A DNA stretch of 64,000 nucleotides, taken from Symbiodinium natans. Lineage: Eukaryota > Sar > Dinophyceae > Suessiales > Symbiodiniaceae. The position numbers were made by a program, and so were the translations under genes. Location of the stretch: NCBI GenBank assembly GCA_905221605.1, contig CAJNDS010000072.1, positions 167,001-231,000 on the forward strand, read 5' to 3'. Shown piece by piece: positions 48,711-58,872 of the stretch. Positions within the stretch are counted from its first letter, which is position 1. Every line of letters starts with the position of its first letter. Under the pieces are notes generated by a model, which was given only the letters and a program-made list of their open reading frames with translations, was not told where the DNA came from and did not search any database.

Positions 48711-50680
48711 TGGTAGCGGAGCTGTCTGAACCAGGAACCTTGACAGGAACCTTGACAGCGATGATGCTACTCCTAGCAGTAGGAACGACCTTCATAGCCA
48801 TGGTGGCTTCTCTCGTCTGTGGGCTGAGACACATGTGGAAGCAGGAAAAGAGAACCGAGGTCCGAGAGTTCTTCGAGTACCTCCCCACGGTCAGGATCGC
48901 ATACAGAAGAGGAACCAAGTACCACAGGAGAAACTGTGGAATCATCAGGAATCAGTCGATTGCTGGTGCAGCAGCAGTGAGGGACTTTGCCCCTTGCTTT
49001 CAGTGCTTCCCGGAGCGCTATGTGGTTCAGGAAACGAAGAAGGTGAACATGCGGTGCTACGGCATGGCAGCAGGAATCGTCTTGCTGATTGGTTTTCTCC
49101 TGGGATGCCTCGCAACTTACTGCGGGATGACAAGGAACCTGGGAATGATGGACGCAGATGTGGAGCCGTGGCGTGCCCTTGACTACGTGCAGGAAAAGAG
49201 AGAGGTCAAGGATGAACTAGCCCTTGGAGGTCGCGCCTTCGAGGATGTACCGCAAGAAGACCGTGCGAGAAAGGAAAAGCTTGAGAGAAAGGAAATTCGA
49301 GAGTCCGACGAGAGCGAGCTGATGGCGACTTGGAGCAGCATCTCAAGAAGCCCCAATACGCAATGGAACTCCATCGAGAACTTCGAGAATCTCGACGACA
49401 GGAACGGCTACCCGATTCAGTTCATGAACGTCTACACGATTCAGTTCAGGAACTTCGTTGGTGAGTTTGACAGCCAGGAGAGTGTGAGCCTTGAGTCCGG
49501 CTACGCCCCTAGGTGCCTAGTAAAACAAGAAGCCCGAGAAGGAAATCTTTTAGCGCTACATCAACAAGGACAAGTACTGAGATGGTTTGAGAGGTGTTTG
49601 AAAGGAAAGCTAGCTAAAGTAGAGAGTTTGTTTCACGACGTCGTGCATGAGATCTTTCATGGAGCGTTTTCCAACACAGTCATGTTTCAAGGAATTCGCC
49701 TAGTTGTATATACAGGAACACCTTTAGGATTGGTTACTTGGATCATCCTGATGTATTTTTCACAGTCTTTTTGCCAAGCAGTCAGAAGCAGAAGGAAGAA
49801 GCCAGGAAAGAAGACGCGAGAGCAGAGGAGAGCTGCAGCAGTACATTGCAGGCAGTACAAATCATTGCTTTTAGCAACACTTGTTTACAGCAACCTTGAA
49901 GCAGCCAAAGGTATGGAAGAAGCACTCAAAACATTGGCCGAAGCAAACATGCAAACACTGCAAGGCATACAAGCTTTGTCGCAGGAGATAAGGCACTCAG
50001 CAGCAGCAGGAAGCCAAAGAGAGGAAGGATTGACACGAGCATTTCAGGAAACAGTAGCAGCAGTTCAGCAAAAGCAAGCCGAGTCACAAGAAGCACTTGT
50101 GAGAGCACAACAAGAAGCAGTCACAACATGTGAGGAGATTGGCTCATCACTTGAGAGAGCCGTCAAGGAAAGAAAGCCAGGAGATGTGGAGCTACACAAA
50201 CTAATCAAAGCACCCGAAGCTTTCAACCCAGGCACATGGCAAGAAGAGAAGAGTGGATTTGGAGAGTTCAGGAATCGACTCCGAACGTGGCTCGGAGCAC
50301 TGGATGAAAATATGGTGAGGATCATGGACCGCGTAGAGAAGAACCTCAAGGAAGATAAGGCAGTCACTATGAGTGAGATGTCAACAGAAGCCAGAGAAGC
50401 CAGTCGTAGGTTGTACAGCGTGTTGAGTAGCTACACAAAAGGTAGACCTTTTCGTGTTGTGAAGCATGTACAGGAACAGAATGGCATGGAAGCGTATAGG
50501 ATGTTGATGAAGGAATATCAGCCGGTGAACAGAGCACGATCTTTGGAGCTTTTCCACAATGTTCTCAACTATCGTTTCGTGAAGGAAAAAGGCATTGCAG
50601 AGAACATTCTAGAGTATGAAGAAAAGATTGAGTTGTATGAGAAGGCAACAGGTGAGAAGGTGCAGGAAAACCTGATGTGA
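48710..50680 (+). CDS. element 2 Gag with N-terminal membrane/zinc region
   Basis: 656 residues. The ATG uses the last LTR base plus TG of the primer site. Residues 18-39 form a hydrophobic segment (MLLLAVGTTFIAMVASLVCGL). Residues 68-99 hold a His/Cys motif, YHRRNC...CFQC (H72, C76, C96, C99). Residues 117-138 form a second hydrophobic segment and about 326-350 a third (TPLGLVTWIILMYF). After that comes a coiled-coil, then a capsid-like helical region (FNPGTWQEEKSGFGEFRNRL, SLELFHNVLNYRF). It ends ATGTGA inside the capsid region, and the remaining capsid is in the -1 frame. Membrane segments in a copia Gag are unusual; membrane targeting of particles is inference. Confidence 0.85.
   Translation: MVAELSEPGTLTGTLTAMMLLLAVGTTFIAMVASLVCGLRHMWKQEKRTEVREFFEYLPTVRIAYRRGTKYHRRNCGIIRNQSIAGAAAVRDFAPCFQCFPERYVVQETKKVNMRCYGMAAGIVLLIGFLLGCLATYCGMTRNLGMMDADVEPWRALDYVQEKREVKDELALGGRAFEDVPQEDRARKEKLERKEIRESDESELMATWSSISRSPNTQWNSIENFENLDDRNGYPIQFMNVYTIQFRNFVGEFDSQESVSLESGYAPRCLVKQEAREGNLLALHQQGQVLRWFERCLKGKLAKVESLFHDVVHEIFHGAFSNTVMFQGIRLVVYTGTPLGLVTWIILMYFSQSFCQAVRSRRKKPGKKTREQRRAAAVHCRQYKSLLLATLVYSNLEAAKGMEEALKTLAEANMQTLQGIQALSQEIRHSAAAGSQREEGLTRAFQETVAAVQQKQAESQEALVRAQQEAVTTCEEIGSSLERAVKERKPGDVELHKLIKAPEAFNPGTWQEEKSGFGEFRNRLRTWLGALDENMVRIMDRVEKNLKEDKAVTMSEMSTEAREASRRLYSVLSSYTKGRPFRVVKHVQEQNGMEAYRMLMKEYQPVNRARSLELFHNVLNYRFVKEKGIAENILEYEEKIELYEKATGEKVQENLM
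48711..48722 (+). other. element 2 primer-binding site
   Basis: TGGTAGCGGAGC directly after the LTR resembles the complement of an initiator Met tRNA 3' end (typically TGGTAGCAGAGG or TGGTATCAGAGC). Confidence 0.6.
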
Positions 50681-53600
50681 AGAGACATATCTTGCTGAAC
50701 ATTGGTGAAGACACTAAGTACAACAGCCTTCGTCAGTATCTAGTCAACTACGAGTCAACCGAACGATGGACCAACTCCCTTAGCCAGCAGCAAGGAACGC
50801 CGCATAGGACCACAACCGACCTGATCGACACAGGTGAAGACCATGGAGGTTTAGCAGCGATGGATGTCAACAGAGCATGGAAAGGCAAAGGTAAAGGTTG
50901 GTACAAAGGCTATGGTAAAGGCAAAGGTAAAGGCAAGAAAGGCAAAGGTTCAGGTAAAGGTTTCGAGGACAAAGGTAAAGGTAAAGGCAAAGGTAAAGGC
51001 AAAGGTCGAGGAGGCAATTGGAAAGGTCGAGGTAGAGGCTTCAGAGGCCGAGGTAAAGGTAGAGGAAAAGGCTATGGTAGAGGCTTTGGTAGTTACAAAG
51101 GCAAAGGCAAAGGAAAAGCACAGTCAGCGTCAGGAGTTTGCCACTACTGTCATAGGTATGGACACTTTGAAGCACAGTGTAGGAAGAAGCAGATGGACAT
51201 GGGATACCAAGCTAGGACCGTAGACCTAGAGAGCCAAAGCGAACAGCAGAGTACAACAGGAACCTCAACTCAAGCCCCTTCGTCAGCCTCGAGGTACCAG
51301 CAGTCTCAAAGAAGCCAAAGCAGCCAAGGAACCTCCAACTCAAACAAGCCTGTAGTTAGGATGGTTTCAATGCATCACATTGGAGATCCCCCAACAAGTT
51401 TCCCGGAAGAGTTTGCATTGAGCGAGGATTCAGAGGAAGTTGAGATTGACTACTTCGGAAGGATCTTGAGAGTTACGTGTGAAGAGAGTCAGGAAGAGAG
51501 AAAAGAGACAGAAGAGTTCTGGATAGGAGATGAAGATGAGTCCCAGGAATGTGAAGAACTTGACGACGTGCTGTGCCATTGGTACGGTGACGAACAGGAA
51601 CAGCTGTTTGTCAGGACAGCACGACAGGACCAGTCCCGAGAGATCGAGGTGGTACTGGATTCTGGAGCCGACATTTCGTTGGCACCTATGTGGATGAAAA
51701 GATTTGGTAGGAAAGCGCCAAAGAAAGCACAAGTTGTTCTGAGGGATGCTCAAGGTAAGTTGATCAAGGTTTCGGACCAAAGGATCATTGAGGTTGAGTT
51801 TCAGGACATTTCAGGAGTTACCGTGAAGGTTGAGGAAGTGTTCTTGATTTCATCAGTGATTCACCCGTTACTTGCTGTAGGAAAGTTGATGAAGAAAGGT
51901 TGGGAGACAGGTACCGTCCTTACAGAAGGAACAACCAAGATTGCAGTCAACTACAACAACAACTCACTTACTGCTACAGCATTTGTGAGAGCAGTGAACA
52001 CAGCATCCACAGGAAAGCCGATACCCTTGCACTTGTGTGAAAACCTCAAGTCTGTCGTAGAGGAACAGCGCATAGGATGGTCATTCTGGAGAGACCCTTA
52101 CCAAGTTCACTACAGCCTCGGAACTTCGCAGCATGTGGACTTTGACCTCAAGTTTCAGCCAGGAAAGTACCCCTACAGAGCAGTCCTCATTCATGATGAC
52201 AAGGAATGGCATCTACTGTACCATAGTGTCATGTTTGGAGACCTAGAGAATCCTACAGGTGCGGTCTTCGATGGAATTAGGAAATACAAGGTGTTGACGT
52301 TAGCTTCGAACCAAGAGTTTCCCTTGAACCTCTTAGGAACACCCAAAGAAGCCCAAGACAGGTGCATGTTCGAAGAGTACACTAAGGATGTTTGGTCGAT
52401 CAGTGACGATGGCACTGAGGTGATTAGGTACCACCATTCGCCCAGGAAAGCATTGTTCAATCCTCTAGATTCCAAAGACATCCCGGTAGAGATCTCAAAC
52501 CTGAAGCCTGATAGGAAAACCTATGGAGAGGAACCCATCAAGCGTGAGTTCTTTGAGGATGACAAATCTTGGACCGAAGATGAGCATGATCAGTTCCCTG
52601 AGGCATTCAATGGATTGTCCTGGACAGGACAAAGCAGATTCCAGCTGATCTACCCAGTAGAGCCCAAAGCCAAGAAGCAGAAGAAGGAACAAAAGCAACT
52701 CGACACGATCCCTGAACAGGTTGAAGAGGAAAATGAGGCATTTCAACCTGAAGAACCTGAAGCACCCGAACACAGGTACGAACTTGCAGGAGAATTTGTT
52801 TTCAACCACAATGGGTATGAGTACAACCAGCAAAGCAGCCTGAAGACCCTGAGAGGACTTTGCGCCGAGTTTGGTGTATCTAAGTTTGGTTCAAAGCAGG
52901 ACATTCTGAGGAGACTCAGTAGGACCGTCATGGAAGCTGAAAGAACCCACGAACTTAGCACAGCCCAGAAAAGGTATCAGGAATATGCGATTGCCGAACC
53001 ACTCAAGGACCAAAAGATGCCGCCACCTGAAGAGGTAGCAGTTCACAACTTGACGCATCTGCCATATGCGTCATGGTGTCCGGTGTGTGTTGCGTGTAAA
53101 GGAAAGGAGTCGCCTCATCCTAGAGAGAACCCTGAAAAGGAAAGATCATCGAGACCTACGTTCTGTATGGATTTTTGCTTCACAGGTACTAGCTACGATG
53201 AAGCAGCGTCTGCAGTATGTCTTGTGTGCATTGACTCTTGGAGTAGGAATGTTGTCTGTATTCCCACAGCATCTAAAGGCAAAGGCCTGATTGATCATCT
53301 AGCTGAAGGAGTTACGTACATGAGCACTCAACTGCAGTATGGAGCCATCAACCTGAAAGCCGACAACGAAGGAACCATGAAGAAGCTCAAGCAGGTCATT
53401 CAGAAGCAGCGATCATCGTTAGGACTAGGAACAGTCTTGCAAGATGCAGTTTCAGGACAAAAGGAAACCAACGGCATGGCTGAACGAGCTATCCAAACCG
53501 TCCGTAGGCAAGCTCTGACTTTGATCAAAGGCATGGAAGAGCATGCAGGAATTCTTGTTGCACACACGCATCCGATCTTCAGTTGGGCATTTCGACATGC

Positions 53601-56600
53601 CAGCTGGATAATCAACAGGTACCATCGACACTCAGGAACAGGGATGACCCCTTACGAGTGGATTTCAGGTCGCCCGTTTCAAGGAACTTTGGCAGAGTTT
53701 GGAGAGAGTTTGATGGTGTTGGCTAACAGGACAGGCGTGAAGAGTAGCAGGAAAGGTGATCCTTTGTGGTTGAGAGGAGTGTTCTTAGGAAAGTCTGACA
53801 ACGACTTGTACATCACTTGGCACATGGATGGTATCAAAACTAGCAGAAGTGCAAAGCGTTGCCCTGAACATTTCGACGCTAAGGCAATCAGCAGTGTAGG
53901 AATCCATTCATGGGAAGTGAAGCACACCACTCTAGCAACCAGAGTAGTTCCCAAGAAAAGCATTCCAGGACCAAAACCAGTAATGACCCAGATCATGGGC
54001 TCAGCCACCGGTGAACAGGACCAAGCAGTGCAGGACAAACCTTCAGGACCTCAGAGTCAATCTGAGGCAGTTGTCATCCAAGGCGGGGATTCTGGTGAGA
54101 AGCCAGGACCAGTGATCCCAAGGACGACGTATTTAGCAGGTAAAGCCAAACAGCACCAAGTAGCCCAAAAGAGGAAAGCCGAACAAGATCTTGAAGAAGT
54201 TGAACCTGAAGCAGTGTCAGATGTGTTGTCTAGTGACCCTTCGTCTTCAAGCAGTCCCCAGGAAAAAGAGCTAGGTATGGATGTTTCTGATGGTGGTGAG
54301 TCTGAAGAACTTTTGCCAGACAGTGCAATGTTGAGTGAACTTCTCACAGCACGAGGACCTCCACAGCTTAGGAAAGCACAGTTTGAAGATGTAGGAACAG
54401 GTTCCAAGATCCCGAAGCTGGATTCCCCAACTAAGAAGTATCCACCTTTCAACGTAGGAAGAGTTTTTGAGCACAATGATGAGGAACTTCCTGAAGCAGG
54501 AACTGACGACATTTTCTGGGAAGACACCTATTCTGAGATTGGTGACTCAGATGAAGAACAGGACATTTTCACGAGTGAAGATGCAGGACCTCCAGAACTT
54601 TCAGAGGAGGAACTCAGAGTCTTGGATCGAGAAGCGATGGTCACCGAGATCGATCGTCTTAAGGACGTGAAAGCAGTAGACCGAGTCCCTTTGCAGGAAC
54701 TTGAGAGAGAAGAAGAGAGAGGAGAGAACTGTGAAGGAAACGAAGAGAGAGACGTAGGAACCAAGTGGCTTACTACGAAGTTTGTGTTTGACTGGAGATT
54801 TAGAGGAAACCGATGGATTCGTAGAGCTCGATTGGTTGCGCGGGAGTTCAAGACACAGGAACACCGCACAGACACGTTCAGTCCAGCGACGAGCGCCTCG
54901 CTGGTGAGACTGATCCCGATACTAGGATTGCAGCAGGAATATGCATTGTATTCTGTAGATGTGAAGGACGCATTCCTTCAGGTACCCCAAAGGAACAGGA
55001 CAGCGTGTGAATTCCCAAAGGAATATGTAGAGCTTTTCGGAGAAGAAGATCCCAACTGCAGGAACGAAGGTTTGTTACTCTTGCGTGTACTTCCAGGACA
55101 GAGAGATGCAGCATTGTTGTGGAGTGACCACTTTGCGAGCACTTTGCAGGAACAGGACTTTGACAGGCGTGTTGCATGTCCAACTTTGTTTCGTGACAAG
55201 ATGAAGAGTATTCTTGTTGTACACGTAGACGACATTCAAGCAGCAGGAAAGAATAGAAGCCTTGCGCCAGTTCTGAGCATGTTAGGCAAAACCTACGAAC
55301 TCAAGATCGAAGGCCCTTTTCTCACTGAGCAAGAACTTGCAGTAGGAGAGTCGCTTCAGACCATTAGATTCCTCAAGAGGAAATTTACGTACCACAACCA
55401 TGAGTTGCACATCAAGAGTGACCCGAAGTATCTCATCAAGCTCAAGGAAGAACTCAAGCTCAAGAGCACAGCCTCAAAGCCAACTCCTTGCACCCATGAA
55501 AGCCAGGAAGCCGATCACACCAACAGTCTTGACCAGGAACAAGCAGCATCATTCCGAAAGTGTGTAGGAATCTTACTGTATGTAGGCCAGGATAGACCGG
55601 ATTTGCAGTTCGCAGTACGTGGACTAGCGTCAAAGATGTCGGAACCTACGTATGGGTCATGGAAACACTTGATTCATCTTGTGCAGTACATGTCTAAGAC
55701 AGAAGGCTATCATCTTGTGTACAGGAAGACCCCCAGAGGCCTCAGCAATCTTCATGAGAGTATCAGGAACGGTAGCTATGATTTCACTGGAGTAGAGCCC
55801 AAAGAGTATCATCTTCTAGAGGTATTCAGCGACAGTGATTGGGCAGGAAAGAAAGATACTCGTAGATCAACCAGCTCAGGAAACGTATTTCTGGATGGAC
55901 AGGTGATCTATAGTTTCTCTCGAAGCCAGAAGACAGTCTCGCTCAGCTCTGGTGAAGCAGAGTACTACGCCGCAGCATCGGCAGCATCAGATTCAATTCT
56001 GTTGAAGGAAGCAGTTCAGTTCTTGACAGGAAAACGTTGTGTAGTACATTTGCATCTTGATTCTTCGGCAGCCCGAGGTATCATCACTCGGCAGGGAGTA
56101 GGAAGAGTCAAACATTTGCAGATCAGGACCTTGTTTCTTCAAGACCTCCACAAACAAGGAACCGTTAGCGTGCACCCAGTAGGGACCAAGGACAACACCG
56201 CCGATATAGGAACTAAGCCCTTGTCAGGAAAGCGTATCAAACTTCTTTTGCATTGGCTAGGATTCCAAACTGAAGACAACGAACCCGTAGGAAAACAAGA
56301 GCTCAAAGACCACCGAACCCAGGAACAAGCTAAGGCTACTGTGAGGTTGATCAAGAGTAAAGGAACATTCGCGTTTGCAGCTTTGATGTTTTCGACCATT
56401 GCAGGAATTTCAGAAGGTTTTGTGTTTGAGGGTTCAGGAAAAGTTTCAGGAACAGACATGTCAGTCATGAGAGCATGTGAGCAGGACGTCATGTGCATTT
56501 CTGACACGAGTGAATTTGCGTTAGGAACAGTCATGTCTTGTTGTAGGAACAGTCTTCATGCAGGAAACATGTGTGCATTTGAAGTAGGAACCGTTTGTGC

Positions 56601-58569
56601 AGAGAGAGTAGGAACAGGAAATTCGCCGCATTCCGAGTGCAACAGTCAAGCTGTAGAAGTAGAGCAGGAACACTGTAGAGAGCCCAGTAGAAAAGCCAGG
56701 AAACCTGTAGCCATGAGTGGCACTGGAGAAGACGCCAGCTTCAACCAGTTGGTGCAGGAACTACGTGAGATCCTGGAAACGACGCGCCAGGAACGCATCG
56801 AGTCCATGGAGAGTGTCTCCATCTCTTTGCAGGAAAGCAGCATGAACATGAGTCGTTTGGCAGAGGAAAGCCAAGCAACCCAGAAGCTCCTGTCCGACTA
56901 CAAGAAGGAAACAGAAGAGATCAAGAACATCGTGAAGGAGATCAAGCAAAATGAAGCAGAAGCCAAAGACGAGGTGAAGGAGATCGTCAAAGACTTGAAG
57001 GAAAGAATCGAAAGCCTTGAAGATTTCGTGAAGTGGTACACCCAGGAAGAAGAAGAAGAAGAAGACAACGAGGAGAACGACGCGGAGAAGGAAAGAAAGG
57101 ACAGAGAACTGGAAGCAGAACTTCGTCGTGAAGGGCATCTTCAGGAAACTACATCGTGGACTACGCCAACTACAAGTTCGACTACAAGTTCGAAAGAAGG
57201 AAAAGAGGAAGCTACATCGTGGACTACGCCGACTACAAGTTCGAAAGAAGGAAAGGAAGAAGCTACATCGTGGACTACCTCATCTACCAGTTCGAAGGAA
57301 AAGCAGGAAGGAAAGGATGAAGCTACATCGTGGACTACCTCAACTACAAGTTCGAAAGGAGGAAAGAACAAGGAAGAGGAAGCCGAGAGCATCACCGAGA
57401 AGATCCGCCGAATCAACGAGGAGATCCAAAGGAAAGCAGAAGAGTCAAAAGACAAGGAAAGCGATTTCGAGTACCCACGCGATTTTTCGTCCGAGTGGAA
57501 GTTCTACACCGAGAATGGCTCGATTTACCGCCAGCACTACGTGACGCAGGAAAAGATTTGGTGCGACTACGACTACGCCTACAAGCACGAGAAAGGAAAA
57601 GGAAAGAACAAGAAGAAGAAAGGCCACACAGGAGAAGAAGAAGGAAAGACAAGCTCAGGATCAGGAGGACAGCAGCCGCTGTCAAAGGAAAAAGAAGAGG
57701 AGCTGAAGGCAAAGTTGAGGAAGACCTTAGAAGCAGCAGCAGAGGAGAACGATAGGAGACTTGAGAAGGAAAGGCAAGCCAAGGAGGAAGAAGCGAAGGC
57801 AGCAGCAGCAAGAGCACAGGCAGACAAAGAAGCACGAGAGGCAGCAGCCAAGCAAGCAAAGGAAGCACAGGCAGCAAAGGAAGCCAAGGAAGCAAAGGCA
57901 GCAGCAGTCAAGGCAAAGGAAGAAGAGGAAAGGCACAGGAAGAATGCAGCAGCCCAAGCAGCAGCAGCAGAGAAGGAAGCAGAAGCAAGGAAGGAGCTCG
58001 AGGAAGCAGTCCTCTTGCTTATGCAGGAAAGAGAGAAAGACAAGGAAAGGATTGAAAGGCTCGAGAAGGCACTTAGCCAAAGAGGAAGCGATGCAGGATC
58101 AACAACAGAAGAGGAGAACCGCAGCCCAGCAAAGGAAAAGGAGGAGCCAGAGAAGGAGGAGCCAAAGGAAAAGAAGGAGAAGGAAGACCCAGAGGTGAAG
58201 GAAAAAGGACCGTACTCGCCGAGGAGCTACGTGAAAGGCTCAGGAAAAGACAAGACAAGGAACAGCTACGCCGTCTTCCAGTACAAGGAAAAGTTCTACC
58301 AGTGGAAGTGGAACAACGACAGCCAGTACTGGTACTTCTTCGATTCAGAAGGAAAAAGTCCCGGTGAAGGAAAATGGGTGAAGCAGCACAAGGACAAGAA
58401 CGGCAGGAAAGTTTGCGACGAGCAGCTCAAGAAGTTCGAGAAGTTCGTTGAGGAGAAAAGGAAAGAGAAGGACAAAAGCCAGGAGAAAGGAGAAGAAGGA
58501 AAAGGAAGCAGCAGCAGCAGCAGCAAGGACGTCGACGATGGCTACTACGAGATCACAAGCTTTTCGTGA
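50656..58569 (+). CDS. element 2 Pol polyprotein with rest of Gag and long C-terminal tail
   Basis: The frame is open from 50656 (first GTG at 50677) and overlaps the Gag end in the -1 frame. From 50677: capsid end; basic KGKG-rich region (70-147); zinc knuckle CHYCHRYGHFEAQC (155-168); protease DSGAD (328-332); SAP-like helix pair (about 721-751); integrase with H/H/C/C near 790-805 and D, D, E near 829, 893, 933; copia reverse transcriptase with DVKDAFL and VHVDD near 1514; RNase H (about 1716-1850; SDSDWAG, SSGEAEY). Beyond this are about 780 extra residues: a hydrophobic segment near 1898-1918, a Cys-rich stretch, a coiled-coil, SWTTPTTSSKEGKEEA repeats, an EK/AK-rich coiled-coil and an aromatic YAVFQYKEKFYQWKW module. 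The stop is TGA 58567-58569. Confidence 0.9.
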   Translation, partial: EGAGKPDVKRHILLNIGEDTKYNSLRQYLVNYESTERWTNSLSQQQGTPHRTTTDLIDTGEDHGGLAAMDVNRAWKGKGKGWYKGYGKGKGKGKKGKGSGKGFEDKGKGKGKGKGKGRGGNWKGRGRGFRGRGKGRGKGYGRGFGSYKGKGKGKAQSASGVCHYCHRYGHFEAQCRKKQMDMGYQARTVDLESQSEQQSTTGTSTQAPSSASRYQQSQRSQSSQGTSNSNKPVVRMVSMHHIGDPPTSFPEEFALSEDSEEVEIDYFGRILRVTCEESQEERKETEEFWIGDEDESQECEELDDVLCHWYGDEQEQLFVRTARQDQSREIEVVLDSGADISLAPMWMKRFGRKAPKKAQVVLRDAQGKLIKVSDQRIIEVEFQDISGVTVKVEEVFLISSVIHPLLAVGKLMKKGWETGTVLTEGTTKIAVNYNNNSLTATAFVRAVNTASTGKPIPLHLCENLKSVVEEQRIGWSFWRDPYQVHYSLGTSQHVDFDLKFQPGKYPYRAVLIHDDKEWHLLYHSVMFGDLENPTGAVFDGIRKYKVLTLASNQEFPLNLLGTPKEAQDRCMFEEYTKDVWSISDDGTEVIRYHHSPRKALFNPLDSKDIPVEISNLKPDRKTYGEEPIKREFFEDDKSWTEDEHDQFPEAFNGLSWTGQSRFQLIYPVEPKAKKQKKEQKQLDTIPEQVEEENEAFQPEEPEAPEHRYELAGEFVFNHNGYEYNQQSSLKTLRGLCAEFGVSKFGSKQDILRRLSRTVMEAERTHELSTAQKRYQEYAIAEPLKDQKMPPPEEVAVHNLTHLPYASWCPVCVACKGKESPHPRENPEKERSSRPTFCMDFCFTGTSYDEAASAVCLVCIDSWSRNVVCIPTASKGKGLIDHLAEGVTYMSTQLQYGAINLKADNEGTMKKLKQVIQKQRSSLGLGTVLQDAVSGQKETNGMAERAIQTVRRQALTLIKGMEEHAGILVAHTHPIFSWAFRHASWIINRYHRHSGTGMTPYEWISGRPFQGTLAEFGESLMVLANRTGVKSSRKGDPLWLRGVFLGKSDNDLYITWHMDGIKTSRSAKRCPEHFDAKAISSVGIHSWEVKHTTLATRVVPKKSIPGPKPVMTQIMGSATGEQDQAVQDKPSGPQSQSEAVVIQGGDSGEKPGPVIPRTTYLAGKAKQHQVAQKRKAEQDLEEVEPEAVSDVLSSDPSSSSSPQEKELGMDVSDGGESEELLPDSAMLSELLTARGPPQLRKAQFEDVGTGSKIPKLDSPTKKYPPFNVGRVFEHNDEELPEAGTDDIFWEDTYSEIGDSDEEQDIFTSEDAGPPELSEEELRVLDREAMVTEIDRLKDVKAVDRVPLQELEREEERGENCEGNEERDVGTKWLTTKFVFDWRFRGNRWIRRARLVAREFKTQEHRTDTFSPATSASLVRLIPILGLQQEYALYSVDVKDAFLQVPQRNRTACEFPKEYVELFGEEDPNCRNEGLLLLRVLPGQRDAALLWSDHFASTLQEQDFDRRVACPTLFRDKMKSILVVHVDDIQAAGKNRSLAPVLSMLGKTYELKIEGPFLTEQELAVGESLQTIRFLKRKFTYHNHELHIKSDPKYLIKLKEELKLKSTASKPTPCTHESQEADHTNSLDQEQAASFRKCVGILLYVGQDRPDLQFAVRGLASKMSEPTYGSWKHLIHLVQYMSKTEGYHLVYRKTPRGLSNLHESIRNGSYDFTGVEPKEYHLLEVFSDSDWAGKKDTRRSTSSGNVFLDGQVIYSFSRSQKTVSLSSGEAEYYAAASAASDSILLKEAVQFLTGKRCVVHLHLDSSAARGIITRQGVGRVKHLQIRTLFLQDLHKQGTVSVHPVGTKDNTADIGTKPLSGKRIKLLLHWLGFQTEDNEPVGKQELKDHRTQEQAKATVRLIKSKGTFAFAALMFSTIAGISEGFVFEGSGKVSGTDMSVMRACEQDVMCISDTSEFALGTVMSCCRNSLHAGNMCAFEVGTVCAERVGTGNSPHSECNSQAVEVEQEHCREPSRKARKPVAMSGTGEDASFNQLVQELREILETTRQERIESMESVSISLQESSMNMSRLAEESQATQKLLSDYKKETEEIKNIVKEIKQNEAEAKDEVKEIVKDLKERIESLEDFVKWYTQEEEEEEDNEENDAEKERKDRELEAELRREGHLQETTSWTTPTTSSTTSSKEGKEEATSWTTPTTSSKEGKEEATSWTTSSTSSKEKQEGKDEATSWTTSTTSSKGGKNKEEEAESITEKIRRINEEIQRKAEESKDKESDFEYPRDFSSEWKFYTENGSIYRQHYVTQEKIWCDYDYAYKHEKGKGKNKKKKGHTGEEEGKTSSGSGGQQPLSKEKEEELKAKLRKTLEAAAEENDRRLEKERQAKEEEAKAAAARAQADKEAREAAAKQAKEAQAAKEAKEAKAAAVKAKEEEERHRKNAAAQAAAAEKEAEARKELEEAVLLLMQEREKDKERIERLEKALSQRGSDAGSTTEEENRSPAKEKEEPEKEEPKEKKEKEDPEVKEKGPYSPRSYVKGSGKDKTRNSYAVFQYKEKFYQWKWNNDSQYWYFFDSEGKSPGEGKWVKQHKDKNGRKVCDEQLKKFEKFVEEKRKEKDKSQEKGEEGKGSSSSSSKDVDDGYYEITSFS
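57145..57370 (+). repeat. in-frame tandem repeat in element 2 Pol tail
   Basis: About four copies of a unit near 50-60 bp (GCTACATCGTGGACTAC, then AAGTTCGAAAGAAGG) encoding TSWTT(P/S)TTSSKEGK(E/D)EA. Confidence 0.9.
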
Positions 58570-58872
58570 AAAGGAAAGTGAGCTTGGCACAGTGAGCTAG
58601 GACGGACTGAGAGCTTGACTAGCTCCAGGAAAGTTTTCTTTTGCAATTTGTTTCAGGATGATGATCCAAGTAAGGTAGGAACAGCAGCGTTTTGTTTTGT
58701 GCAGGATAGTAGACATTTCGTTTGAAGGAAATGTGAGCGAACTTGAAGAGATTCGCCAGTGGACTTGAAAGAGTCTGCGTTGAGGAAAGAGTTTCAAACA
58801 CTTGTGTGTGTGTTCAGGAAAGAGAGTCGAAGCCAGCTTAGTCTACGACTTTCACTAACTTCGAAGGCGGGG
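58570..58872 (+). other. element 2 3' untranslated region
   Basis: No open frame of note. Six AGGAA in about 300 bases although non-coding. Ends in AAGGCGGGG next to the LTR. Confidence 0.7.
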
